64,000 nucleotides of DNA from Eutrigla gurnardus (Eukaryota; Chordata; Actinopteri; Perciformes; Triglidae), in contig OY741273.1 of the NCBI GenBank assembly GCA_963514095.1, forward strand, positions 17,107,965-17,171,964, read 5' to 3'. Shown here one piece after another: positions 25,640-38,290 of the stretch (the stretch's first letter is position 1; the number at the start of each line of letters is the position of its first letter). The position numbers and the translations under genes were made by a program. The notes under the pieces are model-generated. The model did not search any database. It saw only the letters and a program-made list of their open reading frames with translations, and had not been told where the DNA came from.

Positions 25640-28600
25640 AGGACTGACCTGGCGGTCATCTGCCAACATGGGCCCGATGATGAGCCGCCAGCTTACATTT
25701 TTCTTGCTAGCGCATGTCAGGTCTCAGACTTTGGTTAAATGATGCATTCCGTCACATTACAGTGCAAGAAGAATGAGAAGGAGTTACTGGCAGCTATGGC
25801 CATGGTTTAGGTGTGTGTCAGAAGACAAAGAGACAACTGTGTGTTCAAAACAACAATGGTGTCTCAGAGGTTCACGTAGATGCTGCAATACCATCCGTTC
25901 TATAAAAACGGGGTATTTCTTCACTGAAGGCCTTTTTCATCTGGTATTAAAAGTACATTTTTGAAAGTGCATGTCTTTTTCCAAACAGTTCCCAATGATT
26001 AGGCTACTTCTCAGACGGTTCAGTGAAACAGTTTTGCACATTAGGTTAAAATGTGATGAATTATAACAGCTCTCTGCTTTCCTTGCCGATAGAGGAAGCA
26101 CGACCTTGAAGCCAGCAAGACTACTGTCAACACAATGTTTCTTACAGTGTTTGGCCCATCCTCTATACGCTACTGGTAGTTCCTGTTTGCATTTTAAGAA
26201 TGAAAGCATTCAAATGTCACAACAAGGGGCTGTGATTTTTGATGCAAAACACAGCAACTGAGTTCCAAGGGTGAATTAGAAAGGTAACATTCTGGGCCAT
26301 TCTAAAGCCACTGGCATATTTTCAGGATGCTCTCACTACAAATTATCTCTGTAGCATTCATTATAGATTTCTCTGAATGTCAGCCCAGTAAAATAAAGCG
26401 TCTGAAGCACTCTTTAAATCATAAATGGTTCTTCCTGGAAAGCGACTGAATTGAAAATGTATTTCAACCATGTAGTATCCACAACGTATTCAATTTCTTT
26501 TCACATTTCAAAACTGAGAGTGCAGAGACACGTTCATGTTTCCAGGTCGAACGCACACAGATGAATGAACAGACAGAGATCTACAACTAGATATACAGGA
26601 GCCTAACCAGCTTATTGAATATACAGATCCAGCTGTGCTGTGTGTACCAGCTGCACTGTGCAGAGGTGTGTGTCTGTCAGCTTCATCGCTGCTGTTGTCA
26701 CATGTTAAGTGTGCTGATGCTCGACGTGTCAGTCAGTGTTTAGAGCCTATTAACGGTGTCAGATGTGATCGGGAGCAGCTGGATGGACAATGAAGCTGAC
26801 AGTGTGTTGCCTTCAGCCAGAGACACATATCTACATGTGAAGCTGTTAACGCTGCATTCAAGCTTCTGATGTGATACTATTCTGATTGATATGTGCAGCT
26901 GCAGCCTTTTTTACTGCCTGTCTCTACACAGGAAGGACAGATGTCAGGGTCACTCACAGAAACAATCTCTGATGACTCTATTTAAGACACTTATTAGTCA
27001 ATAAGGTATATTGATACCGAAGCCAATTCAGTGTATATTTTACAGCTAAAATAAGTAGTTGGTTAATCCATTGGCCCGGTTGATTTCAACGTCCCTGATG
27101 AATCGATTATTCTTAATTTATTTCAACAAAATGCTCAACTGCTCTCTGATTGCAGGAGCTCTAATAACTGATTATATATGGGTGTTTTGTCAACCTAGCC
27201 TCTGGGAAATTACTATGGCAATTAGGGTGCTTTCAGAATGAACCCATTTGGTTCAGTTAAAAGTCTGTTTTCATTGGTTTGTATGGTTTGCAAAACAACA
27301 ACCAAACCGACGACCACCTGGAAAGGTGGGTCTTCTTGGTTCACTTCCAAGAGGACAAAATGACCAATCACAGGATTGTGTGATAGCACATATGCCATTT
27401 AAACATGATTTCAAAAGCTAAACTATTAAGAAAGCCATCTGCTGGTCATGAAATCTCTTCTGCAAGTGATGTTATTGATCTGTATTTTGGCCATACTATA
27501 TAAGCACATCAGTGCAGGTATGTCCCAAATAAACAGGTCAACAGCTGTTAAAACTGCAGTGCTTGTATCTAACTCCATGTACTCTGTTAGCTCATTAACA
27601 CAATGTGACATTGATTGCTTTGCAGTATAATAATTATACTTTATTAAAGTGCTGCATAAAAGTCAGTCAGTCACAGAAGACACAGGCCCCCTTGTGGGTC
27701 CTGATGATGCAGAATGACAATTGCCAAAACTGTCCAATCAACAAGTTACCCATCAGTCTATATATTCCTTATATTTTTAGTTTCAGCTTTGAAATTATTA
27801 TGTTTGGTCCGTTGGTGTTTTTTTTGTTATCACCTCGAGTGTCTGTTGTTTTGGTTGTGAGAAATGTCAGCTGTAACATTGGAATGAGTATATAGGGCTA
27901 TATAAATATAATAAGAGCAGCAGTGTGTTTTCACACTTTAAGCTGTGGGTTATGAGTTTTATTTGTGAATTATCACAGCAGATACAAGCAGGAGTCCAGC
28001 GTCTGTTGGCATTTGAAGCAAAAGGTTGAATCTCTTTGTTTTTTCTTTCTTCCTCCGCATTCACTTTATGTCCGAGTGGCTTTGAGTCAGGCACACCCAC
28101 ATGTCTGTTGAATTCTGGTGGTACTTGACTTTTTAATGATAGGGTTTCCAAGCAGCTTTAGTCATGAAATCCAAAATTGTACCAGAGTTGCTTTCAACCC
28201 TAATCACTAACAGTGTTACCTCGAGTAATGTTGCATTTACACAGTGGTGCTCTGACAAAAACAATATCAAAATGAATAATTAATAATAATTTGCAGTAAA
28301 ACTACACTAGGACAGAATAAGAGTCCTAATTGTGTTGTTGTAAGAGGATGGAGCCCCTGCGACTGTAAGGACGCCAGACTGGAGCAGACATCTTTCTCAG
28401 TTGATTTGTTGAAGGCGCTCCAGTAGAAATCTGACCCAGTGCTGCTAGCTAGCTAGCATCGTCTGGCAGCTAGCTGTCAGCTGGGTCAATACTTGGCTGC
28501 CGTTCTCTGTCTGCAGTCCAGTAGCTGCCTGCCCTCATTACAGCTATTCAAAGGCTACGTTCACTCCCTTTCTCTCTTTTTGTAGGCCAAGACACAGTCA

Positions 28601-29626
28601 TGGTTATGGCACGGCTCTGACTGCTTCTCTGCTTCTCTCCAAGCACCTCTCATCCTCCCCTTCCTTCTCCTTTCATGTCCTTTGTTTCCTTCCTCCTCCT
28701 CCTCCTCCTCCTCATCAATCTTATTGCCTGTGCCAGATACTTGAAGTAGAACTGAAATGTGCATGTTTCTGTTGCAGCCACAGCAAAACAAACACTGGCC
28801 TTGTTGATACAATCAATACTTCTGCACGGCTTCATGCACCACGGCCGATCAACACTATCGCACAGCGGAAGTGACCTCTGTGAACGGCGTCCCTCTGCAT
28901 TTCTTTTTTCCGCTTAATGTTAATTTCCAGGAGCACTCGGGTTAATGTTGGATTTGCTGAGATGCGGACATGCTAGCAGATACAGTAAATAACCTGTTTC
29001 ATGGCCATTGTCATTAAACCAACGGAGTCCATCTCTTACTAGACTTACTAAATTAACCATTTGATGGTCTTCCCTGCCGTTGGGCAGCACTTTTAATCTG
29101 TGCTTGATTGAATCCTGGAACCACTTTCACGAGCTCAACTGATTTGTCTCACTGCAGATGAAACCCTGGTGTGGGACCTGATTTCTGGCTCCATGAGTTC
29201 ACAGCACCAACACTGCTGATGTCATGAGAACTTTTTTAAATGTACAGTTATGATCTGCCATGTAGTGAAACCAGAGGTTAAATATGTCGTAGTAATAAAC
29301 TGATGAGCAACTTGAAATAATTCTTAACCTGTCTTGTTTTCAGGGCTGCCTGATGGTTTACAGCTTCTACCCTGGAACATCCTTGTTTAAATTCAGTACA
29401 TTCTCCCTTCATTTTCAGTCATCTCATAATAATGCCCCAAAATACGTCCGTCCAAACACACAAAAGGGTAGCTAATGTTTCCATTTCAGAAGGTGAGACA
29501 ACAGCTATTCCTTTGACTAAACAACGACAATTTGTAACAGAATCTGTGAAAGAGATAAAGTGAGATAAAGTTTGTAAGAATATTCTGTTGTCTCTCTCTC
29601 AGCAGACTGTCCTGAGCTTGTTTTGC

Positions 29627-29630
<4 letters not shown>
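25640..29630. other. Non-coding stretch, no gene seen
   Basis: It contains a short GCTAGCTAGCTAGC palindrome near 28446 and a short (CTC)n run at about 28688-28712. The 90- to 96-codon frames show no motifs or splice context. Confidence 0.6.

Positions 29631-29691
<61 letters not shown>
29631..29691. repeat. (TG)n microsatellite
   Basis: About 30 uninterrupted TG units. Confidence 0.97.
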
Positions 29692-29692
<1 letters not shown>

Positions 29693-31038
29693 AGAGTGGT
29701 GTCAGAGAGTATTATAGCCTATCAGAGCTTAATGTGAAACATGGCTGTGTAAATGGGTTCAGCGATAGAAATAATGAGAGCAGCTATCTGCGGGGAGAGA
29801 GAGCACAATTACCACCCAGCTCGGCTCTCAACCGCCGCTCAACGTGTGATTCACTGAAGGGCCGGCTCATTCACTGGCCCACTAAATGACTGGCTGATTG
29901 TGCATCATACATTCACCTCAGTCACTACACAACAGGAACACGCCACCCAAACCTTTATTCACCATTTTCAATATCAGTCCGGAGAATATTGATTTAAGTC
30001 ATGTCTCAATTTCCTTCTAATATAATAAATACAATATTTTACAAGGGTTTTTTTTCTCTCTCATTTAGTGTTTCCCCACTTTCTTAGGCTGAGTATTCAA
30101 GGCTGACATGATTTTATTAAGGGGAAACTTCCATCAGTAATGAAACTAACTCCAGAAGAACAAATCAAAATCAGTTGTGAAGCACACGGACACAGTTATG
30201 GTTGTTTGCTCTTATTTCTGGCTCTGTATTGTCAAGTTTACCAACATTAACAGACAATATACAAATCCTGGACACAACCCCATCACCATCAAGGGACTCT
30301 ATGACAAAGTACAAAACCCCCCAGAAATCAGTAGATCCTGGATAACCAGACTCACTGGGAGTCACTTGCTTCTCATTGTGAAAGACTAAATTAATCCATT
30401 TATTCTAAAGGGCAAAATAGTTAATTGCTGTCCAAGATGAAACATAATTCAGCTGGATGAAAGTTATAATAGCAGGCAAGTAGAGAGATGCAGTGAGTTC
30501 AATTAAAAGTAAAAATTAAAATAAGAGACTTAATCTTTCAATTAAATATGACATTTAAAAAGGTGAAGTCGTCTGTGGCAGACACGGATTATTGACATTT
30601 ATGACATTATGTGTAAAGATGAACAAAAATGATGGAGGGAACGTAACCATTAAAGTATTTATGATCCTGATGATGAATAAAAACAAGCACATTGTGCATG
30701 AATCAAAATCTTAACTAAAGCATTGCTCCATCAACGCCTCATGAGGCCAACGTGACACAGCTGTTACATGTAAAGTGTAAGAGGAGCTGATATTGATGGT
30801 GAAGGCTAAGTGCTGCCCCTCATCCGCCTGCTTTACAGTCACCTCATGTCTCCCTGAGCTGCACTGATGGGAACACAAGAAGCTAATAGACTGTCAGGGA
30901 TCCCATCAAACAATTGCAATGCAATTAATATGCTGCAGCAACTTTCATTCATTATTAATGACAACAGAGTGCGACCAAAGTATGCCATAAAAAGTTTGTT
31001 TTAAAGAGCGGGCAACTAGTGTATCTGTCAAAGTAAAG
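29692..31038. other. Non-coding stretch, no gene seen
   Basis: No supported features. AT-rich towards the right. Confidence 0.6.
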
Positions 31039-32043
31039 ACGTCTGAAAGTGTTGGAGCAGTCATCCATCCATCGTCTACGCTTATCATGTATTCAGGGTC
31101 GTGGAGGGGCTGGAGCCGATCCCAGCTGTGTTGGAGCAGTCACTGTTTTAGTAATCATCTGTAATCTGTGAGGCTAAGCAGAAAACAAGAACCAGGCCGC
31201 TGGATTTATTGATGCAACGTTGCCGTCCTTTTTTATATAATGATGAGTACATTTTTACAACCTTTTTTGTTTGTGAACAAACAATTAATTAAACATAATT
31301 TAAAATATAATAAAAAAAATAATGATGTGAAATTGCTTAAATTTAAATCAAACCCCTTCAATGTCCTTGAAGGAGGACCCCAAACCCAAAACCTTTGTAA
31401 TCTTCACTGTAGAAATTGAGAATGTAATAATGATCACTGACACACACCGACATGTGAACAAGGGGAGTCGTGACACTAGTCTATCTCCACTTCAAACACC
31501 GAGACTGACATCGCCTTTTGTTGTGTAGCGACTAATTTCAGTTACTTTAATTGGTGTCCATTCATTTTCTGCTGATCTTTTGAATATTAAATTAACTGAA
31601 CAATGAAATAATGATCAATGAACCAACTGAAATATTATTTTACTTACTAATTGAACTAACTGAAAAAATTAACAATGAAATAAATTAATTAATAGTTAAG
31701 CAGATTTTTCAGCCGGCTGACGGAAATTGAGACCGTAAAAGTTAACTAATCTTTCTTTGTGAGTTTGAGTTATTAATTCAAAAAATAATAATATGAAATG
31801 CCTCACATAATTATATATTATATCTGATTGTATTCCTCACATATTATGCAAAATCTAATCTGACTGCTGGACTGTGGATCACAGAATGTGTAGTTAGGTC
31901 AATTTAGGAAACCGTCCACATCTTGACTTGTTAAACATTCACGAACATTCAATGAGATCCTGCCAAACTATTTCCACAAAGTAAAAAATAATTGTCTTGG
32001 GGATTTTTATGAAAACATTGACTGCTCCAACACTTTCAGACGT
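31039..32043. mobile_element. Probable non-autonomous DNA transposon with 25-bp perfect inverted ends
   Basis: The left arm 31039-31063 begins ACGTCTGAAAGTGTTGGAGC and ends AGTCA. The arm at 32019-32043 is its exact reverse complement. If the SINE stub (31064-31127) and one duplicate copy are removed, the similarity continues through TGTTTT on both sides. The interior (about 0.9 kb) is AT-rich and has no transposase frame. The outer ACGT is itself palindromic, so the exact ends and target duplication are unclear and no superfamily is assigned. Confidence 0.6.
31049..31142 (-). mobile_element. 5'-truncated 64-bp SINE insertion with 15-bp TSD
   Basis: The inserted piece 31064-31127 is only the 3' end of the same SINE (plus strand TCCATCCATCGTCTACGCTT through GGCTGGAGCCGATCCCAGCT). 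It is bordered by exact 15-bp direct repeats, GTGTTGGAGCAGTCA, at 31049-31063 and 31128-31142. The duplicated sequence is part of the left inverted repeat of the surrounding element, so the SINE arrived later. Confidence 0.9.
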
Positions 32044-32431
32044 GCAGGGGGAAAAAAGAATAGAAAATTACACATAATGGTTAGCTCACAGATAAAATGT
32101 CGAAACAGCAACGGCACCCATTATGATTCACAATCCCTCCTAATCCAAAACCTCCCTAGAGCAGGATTGCGTGCCAGGCCGGCCCCTTTATTTCTGTCCA
32201 ATAATAAGCGGCCCAACAGCACCGCCATCCCAGAAGCCCCCGCGGTTGCCATGGTAGTTAATAAAGCTTGTTAAGATCAAAGGCACAAAGAAGATTGTTG
32301 ACTCTCCAGGGGAGTCGAGTCAAGCCCAAAGGAATGCAATTAAGACTGAGGAAGGGATCCTCCACATACCTGATGCTACGCTAACAAGTGTGGCTGCAGC
32401 TAGAGGATGTGCTGCAGCTTCAAGAGGAATG

Positions 32432-32432
<1 letters not shown>

Positions 32433-32513
<81 letters not shown>
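32433..32513. repeat. (TG)n microsatellite, long
   Basis: About 40 uninterrupted units, the longest TG tract in the window. Confidence 0.97.
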
Positions 32514-32516
<3 letters not shown>

Positions 32517-34541
32517 GTGAAAGCAAAGGGTGGGCACAGAAAGGGAGATGAAATGGCTAATGGGTGCTCACCGAAGGCAGAAAAATATCACCTCTAATAA
32601 CACAGACTGATGGTTACAATTACTATAATCACTAACGGATTTAGTGTAACTGCCTTTTTAATGTGACTTTTTATGAATTGTAGAAATAACTTTGAACCAG
32701 AGTGAGCATATTTAATAGCACACAGAGTTCAATTACTGGGTGAAAGTGCCGTGTCCCTGTGAGGCAGCATGAGTGAAGACCAAAAGGAGACACGTTTGCC
32801 AAAAAGTGGTTTTGCTGCTCTGAATCTGAGGTCCGGTGACTCCTGTTAATATAAGTAATAACTAGAAGGTATACTCAGAGTGCAGGTTAAGAGTAGTAAG
32901 GAGTCAGGGTTTTTTAAGAATGTGTGAATCACTGCAACCACGAGCAGTCTCTTTATCTTCTGGCAGAGATAACAAAAGAGGATTAATAATGTGTTAAACC
33001 TATTTCAACAAAGGTAGTATTGGTATTGAAATAATAAAAACAGTCCCATAAACAAAACTCAGAACATCAGAACAGAAAAATCAAATGCAATTAAAAACAA
33101 CCTGTGATGAGGGTTCATATCACTTTCATGTTCAGGGCCACAAGCCAAAAAATCTTGTTAACTACCTAACCGAGAATGTTTCTTGACACTTGCTCTACTA
33201 CTTCTGTAGGGGGCATAATCCTTGACTAAATGTGGATATATCTTGCATTTACTCAATCAGTCAAAAACCTTTTCAATGAAAGATGTAATCAGATGGACCT
33301 TTGTAAGCCTCCTTTACGGACAGACGCTTATGATGACTAAGCTGGTTTATTCCCTAGTGTTAAATCAAAAAGGTGTTGTGTTGTCTGACTCTTCTCTTCC
33401 GATGCTTCTGATGCCTCCTGTTTCAGTTTCCTTCTACTCTTCTCTCTTATCTACCACATCCCATTTGCATGCATCCATTACACTCTCTTGTGGTTAACTC
33501 TTTAATGTTAAATCAAATACCTGAAGAACAAAAAAGGTAATTTGACGGCGCCTTCAAAAACAACCTATATGACCTGAAGGCTTCCCTCAAATAATTCTGC
33601 AAAAACTTGTGAAACATTCGTCCAAGGCTCCAGAGCCTGCTGGCCGGCCTGCTGTGCAGTAATGAGCTTTTTTTTCAAACAACAGCAACTGATTGAGGCT
33701 AACTGAGCTGTTTATCTCGACTTTTCCCAACTTCAGAAGGATTTATTTTTTTCAGGATTTTGTGACACGCTGCTGTGATTAATTACAGAAAAATGAACAT
33801 ACAATGGGACCAAGCGATCCACGTCCCCCGCTGAGCTGGATCCTGATGTTTCTCATATAGTTCCTAGATGACGACATTAGTAGCCTCACTCATGTGACGG
33901 CTGTGTGAGGAAACAAACCTAAAACTTCATCACAATCATTTCCTCATACAGTAGAAGAGATGGACTTTCATTTCAAGGTGCCCCTATTACAAAGGGCTAG
34001 TATCCATATTAGCACCGTCTGTTCTGCCATCTCTATGGTCAAGGTCTGCTTTTGTTTAGGCAACTACTTGGTTCAGGCTACAGTCCTCGCTCTGGTATGT
34101 TAGTAGCAAATGAGATGTAAACAGGCGAGACTCTTTATATACCGAACCATCCGTGCCAACCTTTTGCAGCAGCACAATCATTTCATGCTTCTTCTAATGT
34201 TGCTTCTGAGAGACAACAGTCATTATTTGCATAACTATTCTTGATATGGATAGCAAGTTTCACATGTGGACACAAATTTCACAAAGTCTCTCAGCACGAC
34301 TTTAAAATGAATGTTTGTCAATTTGTGTCGGCACCATTTTTTTCTGTCACACAGGCGATATTATTGACTTATCAGGGTGATGTTTAGTGAGGCATCGAAG
34401 GTAATGATGTGGTTTCATGTCTCAGAGAGAATAATCAGGAAGATCAGGACTACAAAAGACACGCACATTAGAAGACTACATGTAATGTTGTCATCAGCTT
34501 AATGGAATTAAAGAAAAGGCTCAAGTCAGGTCTAATTAGTC

Positions 34542-34547
34542 TGTGTG

Positions 34548-34613
<66 letters not shown>
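34542..34613. repeat. (TG)n(GA)n compound microsatellite
   Basis: About 31 TG units with one GC interruption at about 34553, passing into a short GA run. Confidence 0.95.
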
Positions 34614-34614
<1 letters not shown>

Positions 34615-34700
34615 ATCACTTCTAGCTCTTGTTACCACTTTGCTTTTCAGCGGGAATTCTTTCATCATACTGTGCAACAAAAAGCTTACAACCACATAAA

Positions 34701-34725
34701 ACACACACACACACACACACACACA
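34701..34725. repeat. (AC)n microsatellite
   Basis: Twelve AC units. Together with the TG array about 90 bp upstream this is a potential imperfect inverted repeat. Confidence 0.93.
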
Positions 34726-35382
34726 TCACTTATGCATTCCATTGAATTATTTAACTCGACAAATAGTGTAACACTGCTAGGGTTCAACTTGTTCAGATCA
34801 TAGAAACTGGTGACTGACAGTTGCTGTTTTTGAAAATGCTTCATGATTTTCTTTTGTTGTGTCTGCATTTCCATTTAATTCAAATTCAACTGGAAGATTA
34901 TTCATCCCCACTTAATGCAACACACACACACAATCAAGGACAGGTTTGTCCACCAATAAACTGGAACCGACACTGTTGTGTGCATGCCTCCGCCAACCAC
35001 TCAAGTTACAGTTTATGTCCACGTCTGGTCACTTCATCATTTTATCCTATTAAGACATTCCTATGAAATTGTCATAATTCTTGAGTTATGTCGAAAAAGA
35101 TCGCAGTGACCTTCATCCACCAAAATTGAATCAGTTCATCCGTGAGTCCAAGTGGGTGTCTGTGCCGCATTTGGAGACATTCCTTCCAGGCGTTCCAGAG
35201 AGATCTTGTTCCTAACAATGTGACAGATGGACTTGTGAAAACACAATGTCATCGGCCAAGGGTGTCGCCAGTGTGGAGGCATAACAATAAAAATGTCTGA
35301 AGGTTCCAGCATTTGGAAAAACATCAGTGGAAAAAGAGTTCCAAAAAAATCCACTTTCCAAGTCGAGACATTCAAATGGGAG

Positions 35383-36477
35383 CAGGGCTGTACAGTGCGA
35401 CATATATGTTGCACGTGCTACACCAAAACATGCCTGTGCTAAGAATGAATCTGCCCTGTAGCACGGGGTGCTATGGGCAGATATAGCCACAAAAAAAATC
35501 CTTCTGTGTAGAACGATGGTACTACGACCATAGACGTCGGAACTAGGGGTGTGGGGGGTGCGGCCGCCCCCCATCCGCCCCCCATCCACCCCCCATCAGC
35601 CTCCCCGAGGCATCCGAGCGCTCTTTCTCAGCCTTGCGCAGGAAGCAGGAGAGACTCACGCATTACACTAATCATAACTACACTATGTCAATTAATCACT
35701 GTTGTTAGCAGGCTCCATGAGCTGGACACCGACTCACGGAGCGGCTACCGGTCGGTCAGAGCGCAGACCCCAGCAGTCACACCGAGGATCAACAGCTGAG
35801 TGGCGGCAGCGAAGAGGCGGAGGCTCCGCTTTTATGTCAGCGTCATAACGCTTTTGGTGCGTGTTTAAAACAGTAGGTTTACATCAAAACGCGAGTGTCA
35901 AATGCTGTCAGAGCGTTTATGAACAGTGTTTTAGAGCTCCCCCTAAATGTCTCAAAGTAGGCTTTCAGGTAATTTCGCGGCATAAACACAGCGCCTTCCG
36001 GGTAAAAAAGACGTAGCCTACGGCAAAATCTGGAATGAAAAGTGGCACTGTTATTTCATCCCCGAATCCCATTCATAAACACAATATCTAATTTAACGAG
36101 TCGTTTTCCATTTCTCGTTTTCCGTTTTTAAAACGAATAATGGGATATTTTTCGTTTTTTTTATTTTGAAGTGAACAACGGGAAACGACTCGTTATCCGT
36201 TTTGCGACTGTTGACTTCAAAACGAAAGTCGGATGGCCGCAACGTACACGGACCGTTTATCCAGTTAATCATTGTGTGCGTCTCTCCCCAGACCCTCCCA
36301 ACAAAAATCCCCCCCCCCCCTCTCAGAAAATAGTTCCGACGTCCATGACGTAAAATTTAATAAAGATGCTTCTTCTGCATTTTTAGGGTGTGGTACAACT
36401 CTCTGGTCCTTTGCTAAAAAACTGCCAGCCTCTGTAGCACTGGTGCTATGTGCTGAAAAAGTTAACGTACAGCCCTG
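35383..36477. mobile_element. Probable hAT-like element, outer partner of a nested pair
   Basis: CAGGGCTGTAC at 35383-35393 is exactly inverted at 36467-36477. The five bases GGGAG directly abut both ends (35378-35382 and 36478-36482). CAGGG-type ends are typical of hAT elements. The usual duplication is 8 bp, but shorter ones are reported for some hAT groups. The interior is split by a second inverted-repeat element (35529-36347). No transposase frame remains. Confidence 0.55.
35529..36347. mobile_element. Inner nested element with GACGTCGGAACTA ends
   Basis: GACGTCGGAACTA at 35533-35545 is exactly inverted at 36331-36343. Extending outward gives 16 of 17 matched positions. Both ends run inward into G-rich or C-rich tracts (GGGGTGTGGGGGG on the left, a 12-nt C run on the right). 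The interior is CpG-rich and contains another inverted pair, TAACGAGTCGTTTTCC at 36094-36109 against 36180-36195 (15 of 16). No clear duplication and no transposase frame. Confidence 0.5.
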
Positions 36478-36485
36478 GGGAGACA

Positions 36486-37895
36486 CGACATGACTTAAAG
36501 GCTCTTAAAGGCTTAACTACATTCACTTTTGGGAATGTGTTGGAGAACATGTTCACATTTCAAAATGCAAATACACACAATAGGACAATAGGACACTAAT
36601 GTAATTACTTCTGGTGAAGCCCCGCTAGCGGTTCATACCAGTCCAGCTCTGAAACGGCGTACTGGCCCAAAGTGAAGGTGGGAAATACAACTGTGTTAGA
36701 AGTCAGAATGAGCGTTGCATACATTTAGGACAACAGCAGATCTATTGTTTGTGCATGAACACTGCTGTGACACGTCTGGCACTAATATGAGTTCCTCTGA
36801 CCCCCACACTGATAGAATCAGATTCAAGATCCTGGTACTACTTGCCTTGCTGTAAATATCTCAGGCCCAGTTTACATCCAAACAGCTCGCTTCATTCCCT
36901 CTACGAAAAGGCCAACTAGCGCTCTTCAAAGTCACAGCCATTAGCCATTTGAGCTCCACAATGGTGTTGACCTCAGGACTGAAAACTCATGTAATCAGAC
37001 TAGGCTTCGGTAATATGACCAGATTAGTATAATTACCATTATTACCACTATATTTGTCTAAAGTGTCCATGGTCAGAATGATATTCAATTTAAAAACTTT
37101 ATGACTGTTGCACTATAATCAGTCTCTCAATACCGGAATTTCACTTTTGCTCGACTCGTTCAGACTGCAAACTGGCCCATAGACCTCCATGGAGTTGATG
37201 TACTCCCTGCACGTTTTAGGCTTGTACCCACATGGCTGACTGCACTTATTGAAAGTGGCTCTGGATAAAAGCACCAGCTAAATAGATGTAATGTAAAATA
37301 TTCTACATAATTCAACAGTAATGTCTGTACTCTCTACCTCACAGTGCTGTTGACCAAAGCCTGCTGCTGTGATAAATCCCAGAGCTGTAAAATCCAGCTT
37401 CAAGCGGAATAAAAATTGTTTGTACTGCATCGTCCTGTCTAACAAAAACACTCAGACTAGATTTGGGGGCTCATACTTCGTCTCCTCTCATGAACCTGTA
37501 GCAACATGCCGACCGACAGCTCCTTGGGGCTTCGACAAAGCTGCTGCTGGTCTGAGGATGGCCTTGAATATGCATATGTCTACATTACATCTATTTTTAT
37601 TGTAAACACTGAGATGAAGACACAGAAATAAACAAATCTTTTGGAAGAGCAACATTAATAAACAGGCAGAAAGAGTTACACAGATGGAATGGCATGGAGA
37701 CAGGCAGACAGACGGACAACAAGGGTAACGGGAGTGGAAAAAACACGGAGGTTGTGTGACAGAGCATCGGACGTGTGTGTGTGTGTGTGTGAGTGCAACG
37801 TGGCATCATGACTTTTCGTAAATATACAAGTCACTTCCTGTGGCGTTTTATCTGTAAGCAATTCGAGCTATCCGCGTGTATGTGTACGTTCTAAA
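36486..37895. other. Non-coding stretch, no gene seen
   Basis: A short GT run at 37773-37791 is the only repeat. The 78-codon frame at 37369-37605 has no recognisable motif. Confidence 0.6.
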
Positions 37896-38153
37896 CGAAA
37901 CGACCCATCACATCCGCGTGTTTGTCAGCGCCCTCTAGCGAAACGACCCATCACATCCACGTGTTTGTCAGCGCCCTCTAGCGAAACGACCCATCACATC
38001 CACGTGTTTGTCAGCGCCCTCTAGCGAAACGACCCATCACATCCGCGTGTTTATCAGCGCCCTCTAGCGAAACGACCCATCACAGCCGCGTGTTTGTCAG
38101 CGCCCTCTAGCGAAACGACCCATCACATCCGCATGTATGTAAACGCCCTTTAG
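37896..38153. repeat. 43-bp minisatellite, six copies, CpG-rich
   Basis: Units start at 37896, 37939, 37982, 38025, 38068 and 38111. Each begins CGAAACGACCCATCACATCC and ends GTCAGCGCCCTCTAG. The inner copies differ by one or two bases. The sixth diverges at its end (GCATGTATGTAAACGCCCTTTAG) and runs straight into TTAGGGTTAGGG. Each unit carries about five CpGs in a CpG-poor region. Confidence 0.95.
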
Positions 38154-38266
38154 GGTTAGGGTTCAGCGTTGACGCGAAAAGGCGATTGTGCGTAGTGATA
38201 ACACGCCATAATGGCATACGAGTTGGCGTGTCATACATACGCCACTTCATTTGATCAGTCTGGTGA

Positions 38267-38290
38267 GTGTGTGTGTGTGTGTGTGTGTGT
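38267..38290. repeat. (GT)n microsatellite
   Basis: Twelve GT units. Confidence 0.93.

Larger units (their letters stand above)
32514..35382. other. Non-coding stretch, no gene seen
   Basis: Apart from the two dinucleotide arrays listed separately, nothing is supported. Frames of up to 91 codons lack recognisable motifs. Confidence 0.6.

Noticed and set aside
35375..36485. 8-bp target duplication for the outer nested element
   Set aside because: AATGGGAG and GGGAGACA do not match over 8 bp. Only the flush 5-bp GGGAG is shared.
37896..38153. CRISPR array
   Set aside because: The 43-bp units are contiguous with no unique spacers, and the context is a vertebrate genome.
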